Origin: Phytohabitans sp036906915
GTDB taxonomy: Bacteria; Actinomycetota; Actinomycetes; Mycobacteriales; Micromonosporaceae
Length of the DNA: 64,000 nt
Assembly: GCF_036906915.1 (NCBI RefSeq)
Contig: NZ_JBAKHX010000003.1
Coordinates: 62,001-126,000 of the forward strand
Direction: 5' to 3'
Part shown: piece by piece, positions 58,864-64,000 of the stretch
Numbering within the stretch: the stretch's first letter is position 1
How the letters are laid out: each line of letters opens with the position of its first letter
The notes under the pieces: model-generated
What the model was told of the DNA's origin: nothing
The model's input: the letters and a program-made list of their open reading frames with translations, nothing else
The model's database searches: none
Position numbers and translations under genes: made by a program

Positions 58864-59456
58864 CCGCCGTGTTCAGCCATGGACGGCTGCGGCTGTACCT
58901 GCTCAAGCTGCTCGACGACGGCCCCAAGCACGGATATGAGCTGATCAGGCTGCTGGAGGAGCGCTTCCTGGGCCTGTACGCGCCCAGCGCCGGCACGATC
59001 TATCCGCGGCTCGCCCGGATGGAGGCCGAGGGCCTGGTCACGCACACCGCGGCGGGGGGCCGCAAGGTGTACGAGATCACCGAGGCAGGGCGCATGGAGC
59101 TGCGTGATCGCGCTGGCGAGGTGGCGACGCTGGAGTCCGACATCCGCGCGTCCGTCGAAGACCTGGCGACACTGGCCAACGAGATCCAGCACGAGGTGCG
59201 CGGCTCGGTCCGCGACCTCAAGCGGGAGCTTCAGGAGGCGACCAAAGAGACCCGCCTGAGCGGTGGGGTGCCGCCGCGTCCGGCACCGGCGTACGCTACG
59301 CCCGGCACCGCCGAGGAGCTCGACCGGCGCATCGAGGCTTTCGCCATCGAGGTGCGGGGTCTGGTGCGGGGTGCCCGGCTCACCGAGACGCAGGCCCTGG
59401 CGGCCGTACGCGCCCTCGATACGGCGCTGTCGGCGCTGCGGAGGGTGTTCCGGTAG
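58860..59456 (+). CDS. PadR-family transcriptional regulator
   Basis: 198-residue regulator. Winged helix-turn-helix: RLYLLKLLDDGPKHGYELIR, FLGLYAPSAGTIYPRLARME and GLVTHTAAGGRKVYEITEAG; then an unusual long C-terminal helical part (about 85-198) with coiled-coil character (EVRGSVRDLKRELQEATKET) and a Pro-rich linker, instead of the usual short PadR tail. It probably represses its own operon through the TATCGCGAT palindrome. ATG 58860 overlaps the DUF4097 stop. Confidence 0.9.
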   Translation: MTAVFSHGRLRLYLLKLLDDGPKHGYELIRLLEERFLGLYAPSAGTIYPRLARMEAEGLVTHTAAGGRKVYEITEAGRMELRDRAGEVATLESDIRASVEDLATLANEIQHEVRGSVRDLKRELQEATKETRLSGGVPPRPAPAYATPGTAEELDRRIEAFAIEVRGLVRGARLTETQALAAVRALDTALSALRRVFR

Positions 59457-59468
59457 GCCTGAGATCTC

Positions 59469-59497
59469 TCTCAGGTTGTTCTCAGCCAGTCCTCAGG
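59469..59497 (+). promoter_or_regulatory. Triple 11-bp direct-repeat operator of the response regulator gene
   Basis: TCTCAGG (59469), TCTCAGC (59480) and CCTCAGG (59491) repeat with exact 11-bp spacing, one helical turn, as expected for OmpR-type response regulators. The same design precedes htrA at 61773. It ends 32 bases before ATG 59530. Confidence 0.72.
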
Positions 59498-59529
59498 CGG
59501 ATGCCAGTCGCAAGGGCCAGTATGGTTCC

Positions 59530-60231
59530 ATGGCCGCACCACAGACCGAGGCGAGACTGCTCGTCGTCGAGGACGATCCCAACATCCTCGAGCTGCTGTC
59601 GGCCAGCCTGCGCTTCGCGGGGTTCGACGTCTCGACCGCCACCAGCGGCAGCGCCGCCGTCACCGCGGCCAAGGACCGCCGGCCCGATCTCGTGGTGCTC
59701 GACGTGATGCTGCCAGACCTCGACGGCTTCGAGGTCATCCGGCTGATGCGAGAGTCGGGCACGCGCACGCCGGTGGTGTTCCTGACCGCCCGCGACGCGA
59801 CCGACGACAAGATCCGCGGGCTCACGCTCGGCGGCGACGACTACGTGACCAAGCCGTTCAGCCTCGAAGAACTCACCGCCCGCATCCGTGCAGTACTGCG
59901 CCGCACCACCAGCGGCGACCGGTCGCCGTCCCGGCTCACCTTCGCCGACCTGGAGCTCGACGAGGAGACGCACGAGGTCTACCGGGCCGGAGAGCGGGTG
60001 CAGCTGTCGCCGACCGAGTTCAAGCTGCTGCGATACCTGATGCTGAACGCCAACCGAGTGCTGTCCAAGGCGCAGATCCTCGACCACGTCTGGAACTACG
60101 ACTTCCGTGGCGACGACAACATCGTCGAGTCGTACATCTCGTACCTCCGGCGCAAGGTCGACACCCAACAGCCCCGGCTGATCCACACGCTGCGCGGCGT
60201 GGGGTATGTCCTGCGCAAGCCGGCGACCTGA
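59530..60231 (+). CDS. OmpR-family response regulator
   Basis: 233 residues. Receiver domain: LLVVEDDPNILELLSASLRF, acceptor Asp in LVVLDVMLPDLDGFEVI, VVFLTARDATDDKI and the Lys in DDYVTKPFSLEEL. The winged-helix output: LDEETHEVYRAGERVQLSPT, EFKLLRYLMLNANRVLSKAQ and YISYLRRKVD. The order response regulator-kinase-HtrA protease matches mprA-mprB-pepD of mycobacteria, which manages envelope stress. It likely binds the triple repeats before its own gene and htrA. ATG 59530 is the family start. Confidence 0.93.
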   Translation: MAAPQTEARLLVVEDDPNILELLSASLRFAGFDVSTATSGSAAVTAAKDRRPDLVVLDVMLPDLDGFEVIRLMRESGTRTPVVFLTARDATDDKIRGLTLGGDDYVTKPFSLEELTARIRAVLRRTTSGDRSPSRLTFADLELDEETHEVYRAGERVQLSPTEFKLLRYLMLNANRVLSKAQILDHVWNYDFRGDDNIVESYISYLRRKVDTQQPRLIHTLRGVGYVLRKPAT

Positions 60232-60244
60232 CCGGCGCAGGCGA

Positions 60245-61771
60245 GTGAAGAGGCTCCTGCGCCGCACGCCGCTGCGCGTCAAGCTGGTCACCGCGGTTCT
60301 CGCGCTCGTCACCGCGGCGCTCACGGTGATCGGCGTGACCAGCGCGTTCGCGCTCCAGTACTACCTGACGGCCCGGATCGACGGCCAGCTCGACGACACC
60401 TCCACCCTGCTGCGCGACGTCGACCCGGAAGTGCTCGCCGAAAACCTCGAGATGCTGGTGCTGCCCAGCGAAAACGTCGTCGCGTTCTCGGCGCCGGGCA
60501 AGTGGGATGTCATCAAATACATCCACCTCGACAAGAACCTGATGCCGAAGCTGCCCGACAGCAAGGACGACGCGCTCGCCAAGGCCAACAAGCACTACAC
60601 GACGGCGTCGATGAACGGGAAGCTGGAGTGGCGGGTGCTTGTCACGGCCCGCCCCGACGGCCGCGCGCTCGTTGTCGCGCAGTCGATGTCCGACGTGGAC
60701 TCCGCGGTCAAGCGGCTCATCTGGATCGACGCTCTGGTCGGCACCGCCGTGCTGTTGCTGCTCGCCACGCTCGGCGCGGCGATCGTCCAGAGCAGCCTGC
60801 GGCCGCTCATCGAGATCGAGCGCACCGCGGGCGCGATCGCCGGGGGTGACCTCAGTCGCCGATTGCCCGACCCCGAACCCGGTGTCGATATACCGGAGAC
60901 CGAGCTGGGGCGGCTCTCCCGAGCGCTCAACGCCATGCTCGCGCAGATCGAGACCGCGTTCACCGCGCGGGCCGCCTCCGAATCCGCCGCGCGCGCCGCC
61001 GAGGCGGCCGCACGCGACGCGGCCTTCGCGGCGCAGGCGTCCGAGGCGCGCGCCCGGCGGTCGGAGGAGCGGATGCGGCAGTTCGTCGCGGACGCCTCGC
61101 ACGAACTGCGGACGCCGCTCACCACGATCAGAGGCTTCGCCGAGCTGTACCGCCAGGGCGCGGCCAACTCGCCCGAGGAGACGGCCCGGCTGCTGCGCCG
61201 CATCGAAGACGAGGCGTCCCGGATGGGCCTGCTCGTCGAAGACCTGCTGCTGCTCGCCCGGCTCGACCGGGAGCGGCCGGTCGAGCTGGCGCCGGTCGAG
61301 CTGCGCGTGCTGGCCGCGGAGACGGTACAGGCGGCCCGTGCGGTGGCGCCGGAGCGCAAGATCGAGCTGGAGACCGCACCCGGCGCGGGCCGGCTGGTGG
61401 TGCTCGGCGACGACGGCAGGCTCCGGCAGGTGCTCGGCAACCTGGTGACGAACGCGCTCACGCACACACCGCCCGATACCTCGGTGACGTTGCGGCTGAA
61501 CATCGAGCCGGGCGAGCGAGCCGTGATCGAGGTCGCCGACAGCGGTCCGGGGCTCTCGCCCGAGCAGGCCGACCGGGTCTTCGAGCGCTTCTACCGCGCC
61601 GACGCGGCCCGCACCCGCCGCGCGGACGGCGTCACCGGCACGGGCCTCGGCCTGGCCATCGTGGCGGCGCTGGTGGCCGCGCACAACGGCACCGTCGAGG
61701 TGGACAGCGCGCCCGGGAAGGGCTCCACGTTCCGGGTACGGCTGCCATTGGTGTCCACCGATGACGATTGA
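60245..61771 (+). CDS. Envelope-stress sensor histidine kinase
   Basis: 508-residue membrane kinase: helix 1 at about 15-38 (VKLVTAVLALVTAALTVIGV), an extracytoplasmic sensor of about 120 residues, helix 2 (IDALVGTAVLLLLATLGAAI), HAMP, an Ala-rich coiled stretch (about 245-285), HisKA with the acceptor in FVADASHELRTPLTTIRGFA, and HATPase (QVLGNLVTNALTHTPPD, VADSGPGLSPEQADRVFERF, GTGLGLAIVAALVAAHNGTV). GTG 60245 starts 14 bases after the regulator. MprB-like in gene order. Confidence 0.92.
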   Translation: MKRLLRRTPLRVKLVTAVLALVTAALTVIGVTSAFALQYYLTARIDGQLDDTSTLLRDVDPEVLAENLEMLVLPSENVVAFSAPGKWDVIKYIHLDKNLMPKLPDSKDDALAKANKHYTTASMNGKLEWRVLVTARPDGRALVVAQSMSDVDSAVKRLIWIDALVGTAVLLLLATLGAAIVQSSLRPLIEIERTAGAIAGGDLSRRLPDPEPGVDIPETELGRLSRALNAMLAQIETAFTARAASESAARAAEAAARDAAFAAQASEARARRSEERMRQFVADASHELRTPLTTIRGFAELYRQGAANSPEETARLLRRIEDEASRMGLLVEDLLLLARLDRERPVELAPVELRVLAAETVQAARAVAPERKIELETAPGAGRLVVLGDDGRLRQVLGNLVTNALTHTPPDTSVTLRLNIEPGERAVIEVADSGPGLSPEQADRVFERFYRADAARTRRADGVTGTGLGLAIVAALVAAHNGTVEVDSAPGKGSTFRVRLPLVSTDDD

Positions 61772-61772
61772 T

Positions 61773-61801
61773 TCACAGGCAATGTTCAGCCGAGCCTCAG
61801 G
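61773..61801 (+). promoter_or_regulatory. Triple 11-bp direct-repeat operator of htrA
   Basis: CAG cores at 61776, 61787 and 61798 (TCACAGG, GTTCAGC, CCTCAGG) repeat with exact 11-bp spacing, the same as the three sites at 59469-59497. They start just after the kinase stop and 33 bases before the htrA start, consistent with direct activation of htrA by the adjacent response regulator. Confidence 0.7.
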
Positions 61802-61834
61802 ACCGTTGCAGAGCGGGAGGGAAAGGTAAGAGGC

Positions 61835-63391
61835 ATGAGCGAGAACGAGACCAACCCGCCGCGGCAGCCGGTCAATCCCGACGCCGAGCCGTCGCATCCG
61901 ACCACCGAGCTGCCCCCGGCACAGCGGGAGCAGTCCGACTCGTCGGCCACCGAGGCCATCCCCACTCACACTCCTACCGCGCAGTCGGCACCCGCCTCGC
62001 TGTGGGCGGCGCCGGTGTCTGACGCGCCCGCCCCCGCCGCGCCCGAGCCCGGCGGCGTGCCGTCCGCGCCGGCGCCGGGCAACCAGTACGCGCCCAGCCC
62101 GTGGCACCCCGCCGCCCACCACCAGCCGGGCTGGCCGGGCAACGCCGGCTACACCCACCCGACCTCCGGCGCCGCCGGCCAGGCCTCCGGGCCGGCGGCG
62201 GCCGGGCACGGGCCGGTCCCGCCCGGCTACGGGCCTGCGCCCGCCCACGGTCCGCAGGGTCCACTGCCGCCTGGCCAGCCGCCCATCTGGGCCCAGCAGC
62301 CCGGCGCGCACGCCCAGCCGGCAGGCCCCGGCAAGGCCGGCAAGGCGGTGCTGCTCGGCGTCGTCGGGCTGGTACTGATGGCCGGCTCCGGCATCGCGGG
62401 TGGCGCGGTGGCGCTCGCGGTCAACGACGGCGGCACGACCACCAAGACGTACACCGCCGCTCCGGTGATCAACTCGGCCGACCTGCCGAAGATCGCTTCC
62501 CAGGTGGAAAACAGCGTCGTGTCGATCACCACCAACAACGGCGAGGGCTCCGGCGTGATCCTGAGCGCCGACGGGTACGTCCTGACCAACAACCACGTGG
62601 TCGCGAGCGCCAGTGGTGACACGGTCACCGTGGTCTTCGCCAACGGCAAGAACGCCACCGCGAAGATCATCGGCACCGACCCGCGTACCGATCTCGCGGT
62701 CGTGAAGGCCGAGGGCGTGTCTGACCTGGCCGCCGCTAAGTTCGGTGACAGCGACGCGATGCAGGTCGGCGACACGGTACTGGCGATCGGCAGCCCGCTT
62801 GGCCTGCAGGGCTCGGTGACCGCCGGCATCATCAGCGCCACCGACCGCACGATCCAGACCGGCGGCCAGCAGGAGCAGCAGCCGAACCCGTTCCAGCCGC
62901 AGCAGCAGACCACGGTCAGCTCGATCTCCGGCCTGCTCCAGACCGACGCACCGATCAACCCCGGCAACTCTGGCGGCGCGCTCGTCAACACGAACGGCGA
63001 GGTGATCGGCATCAATACCGCGATCGCCACGGCCGGCCAGAGCACGGGCAACATCGGTGTGGGCTTCGCGATCCCGAGCAACCGGGCCAAGGACGTCGCG
63101 GACGCGCTGAAGAACGGCAAGAAGGTCAGCCACCCGTCGCTCGGCGTGAGCGTGGGCACCGCCGAGAACGGCGGCGCGCTGGTCAACTTGGTCAACCCGA
63201 ACACCCCCGCCGCTCAGGCCGGGTTGCAGCAGGGCGACGTGATCACCAAGTTCGGCGACAAGTCGATCAGCGACTCCGACGATCTGGTAGCCGCCGTGCA
63301 GGCCGGCAAGGTCGGTGACCGGGTGACCATCACGTACACCCGAAACGGCGAAGTGAAGACGGCAACCGTGACGCTTGCCGAAGCGTCCTAA
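61835..63391 (+). CDS. HtrA/DegP-like serine protease with PDZ domain
   Basis: 518-residue membrane-anchored S1C protease. Residues 1-165 are a cytosolic Pro/Ala/Gly/Gln-rich tail; one helix follows (VLLGVVGLVLMAGSGIAGGA, about 170-190). The protease domain has the catalytic His in LTNNHVVASA, Asp in PRTDLAVVKAEG and Ser in NPGNSGGALVN. A loop with Gln/Asn/Pro repeats (QQEQQPNPFQPQQQ) lies before the Ser. The C-terminal PDZ domain (about 430-515) shows LGVSVGTAENGGALVNLV and AGLQQGDVITKFGDKSI. Degrades or refolds damaged envelope proteins. ATG 61835 with GGGAGGGAAAGG upstream. Confidence 0.94.
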   Translation: MSENETNPPRQPVNPDAEPSHPTTELPPAQREQSDSSATEAIPTHTPTAQSAPASLWAAPVSDAPAPAAPEPGGVPSAPAPGNQYAPSPWHPAAHHQPGWPGNAGYTHPTSGAAGQASGPAAAGHGPVPPGYGPAPAHGPQGPLPPGQPPIWAQQPGAHAQPAGPGKAGKAVLLGVVGLVLMAGSGIAGGAVALAVNDGGTTTKTYTAAPVINSADLPKIASQVENSVVSITTNNGEGSGVILSADGYVLTNNHVVASASGDTVTVVFANGKNATAKIIGTDPRTDLAVVKAEGVSDLAAAKFGDSDAMQVGDTVLAIGSPLGLQGSVTAGIISATDRTIQTGGQQEQQPNPFQPQQQTTVSSISGLLQTDAPINPGNSGGALVNTNGEVIGINTAIATAGQSTGNIGVGFAIPSNRAKDVADALKNGKKVSHPSLGVSVGTAENGGALVNLVNPNTPAAQAGLQQGDVITKFGDKSISDSDDLVAAVQAGKVGDRVTITYTRNGEVKTATVTLAEAS

Positions 63392-63455
63392 CAACGAGGA
63401 CCCGCACCACGGGCGGGACGGATTCCGCAAAACGGAAGTTCCGCCTCCTCCCCAA

Positions 63456-63503
63456 AGCGGCGGGCGACGTAGACCTAGGGGGTTGGTCACGTCGCCCGCC
63501 GCT
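63456..63503. terminator. Strong hairpin terminator after htrA
   Basis: Perfect 15-bp stem AGCGGCGGGCGACGT (63456-63470) and ACGTCGCCCGCCGCT (63489-63503) with an 18-base loop, 64 bases after the htrA stop. Together with an adjacent smaller TTCCG/CGGAA hairpin it is the clear end of the regulator-kinase-htrA unit. Apart from this, 63392-63671 is noncoding. Confidence 0.78.
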
Positions 63504-63671
63504 CTCGTCGTGATTGAACCGTTACCGCCCCCGCATCCGTGACCAACATGAAGGCGCTGCGGGGCGCACATTTAGCACATCGACGATGCAACGCGACCGG
63601 ATCGGGGGTCGCGCTGGTCGATATATGAGCCCTACTCTGCATCCCGCAGCCAGGGGAGGGGCAGGTAAGCG

Positions 63672-64000
63672 GTGACGGTCGTCGAGACCCGCGTAAGTCT
63701 GTGGGAAGCGCTGGCCGGCCGGGCGCCGGGCCAGCCGGCAGGTCCGGTCGATCCGGGTTTGTGGGCCGCTGTTGTCGAGCGGCTCAACCCGGCACGGGCC
63801 CGGCCGGTGCTGCGCCCTGGCGTCGAATCGGTCGAGTTGGTCAACGTGCGCGACGTGCCGTACGTCATGCTCCGATCGCCCGATAGCAGGGGCGGCGCCT
63901 GCTACCTGAGGCTCTCCCCGGAAGAGTGGCGGCTCGCCAGCCTCATGGACGGCACCCGCACCGTCGCACGCCTGGTCGCCGAGTTCGCCCGCATCAGCGG
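63672..64000 (+). CDS. PqqD-like/peptide zinc metalloprotease-like protein (3' end outside window)
   Basis: The frame is open from GTG 63672 to the end of the window, 109 residues. It starts VTVVETRVSLWEALAGRA and contains LNPARARPVLRPGVESVELV, VPYVMLRSPD, then CYLRLSPEEWRLASLMDGTR and TVARLVAEFARISG. The last part is the PqqD-like (peptide chaperone/recognition) fold. The N-terminus resembles large actinobacterial proteins that continue into an M50-type membrane metalloprotease domain. A ribosome site GGGGAGGGGC precedes it. The catalytic part lies outside, so the assignment is tentative. Confidence 0.65.
   Translation, partial: MTVVETRVSLWEALAGRAPGQPAGPVDPGLWAAVVERLNPARARPVLRPGVESVELVNVRDVPYVMLRSPDSRGGACYLRLSPEEWRLASLMDGTRTVARLVAEFARIS

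Overview
The window is a stretch of high-GC actinobacterial chromosome. Wbl (WhiB-like) proteins, a SigR/RsrA pair, mycobacterial-type Kgd, PdtaS, ribosomal protein bL37, nickel superoxide dismutase and many leaderless promoters (TANNNT 6-8 bases before the start codon) all point to Actinomycetota. Gene content and style suggest a Micromonosporaceae-like organism; that family-level placement is inference. No prophage, IS element, CRISPR array, tRNA or rRNA gene is visible.

Layout. 1-1.8 kb: purC (cut by the window edge) and prs. 1.8-6.8 kb: signalling genes, namely an RsbW-like ATPase, a MacS/MacR-like two-component system, a sigma factor fused to a STAS domain and, convergent with it, a STAS domain fused to an RsbW-type ATPase. 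6.8-10.4 kb: SDR, GT4 glycosyltransferase, DMT transporter. 10.5-19.4 kb: hisN-rsgA-aroA operon, SRAP protein, Wbl, sigR-rsrA with a perfect SigR-type promoter, bL37, a single-domain biotinyl protein and a GNAT gene separated by three 101-bp tandem repeats. 19.4-27.6 kb: TetR/MFS efflux pair, TPR protein, SIS protein, pdtaS, GT39-like membrane enzyme. 27.7-31.6 kb: sulfur assimilation operon (leader peptide, sulfite reductase, zinc ribbon, cysH, chelatase). 31.7-38.7 kb: whiB1 with a CRP-like site, lipid kinase, GntR regulator, RsbW, sodN/sodX, malic enzyme, quinone oxidoreductase. 38.7-49.6 kb: secreted metallopeptidase, MMPL transporter, pta-ackA, secreted FN3 protein. 49.6-57.9 kb: kgd, ABC exporter, hotdog protein, an OlsB/OlsA-like acyltransferase pair. 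58-64 kb: DUF4097-PadR operon, response regulator/histidine kinase/HtrA cluster, and the start of a PqqD-like gene.

Several neighbourhoods resemble Mycobacterium tuberculosis: SRAP-aroA-rsgA (Rv3226c-Rv3228c), sigH-rshA, biotinylated TB7.3, pdtaS and whiB1 (about Rv3219-Rv3223c), and the mprA-mprB-pepD type of RR-HK-HtrA cluster.

The most unusual signal is a family of intergenic repeats sitting between co-directional genes. Each one opens a short reading frame at an (A/G)TGA overlap with the upstream stop codon and closes it at an (A/G)TGA overlap with the downstream start. The repeats are therefore bridging ORFs that would keep neighbouring genes translationally coupled. They lie between macS and macR, between the biotinyl and GNAT genes (three chained copies), and twice in the sulfur operon. 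A second family consists of long CACGTG-centred palindromes at four intergenic sites. Two operators made of three 11-bp-spaced direct repeats tie the last response regulator to its own gene and to htrA.
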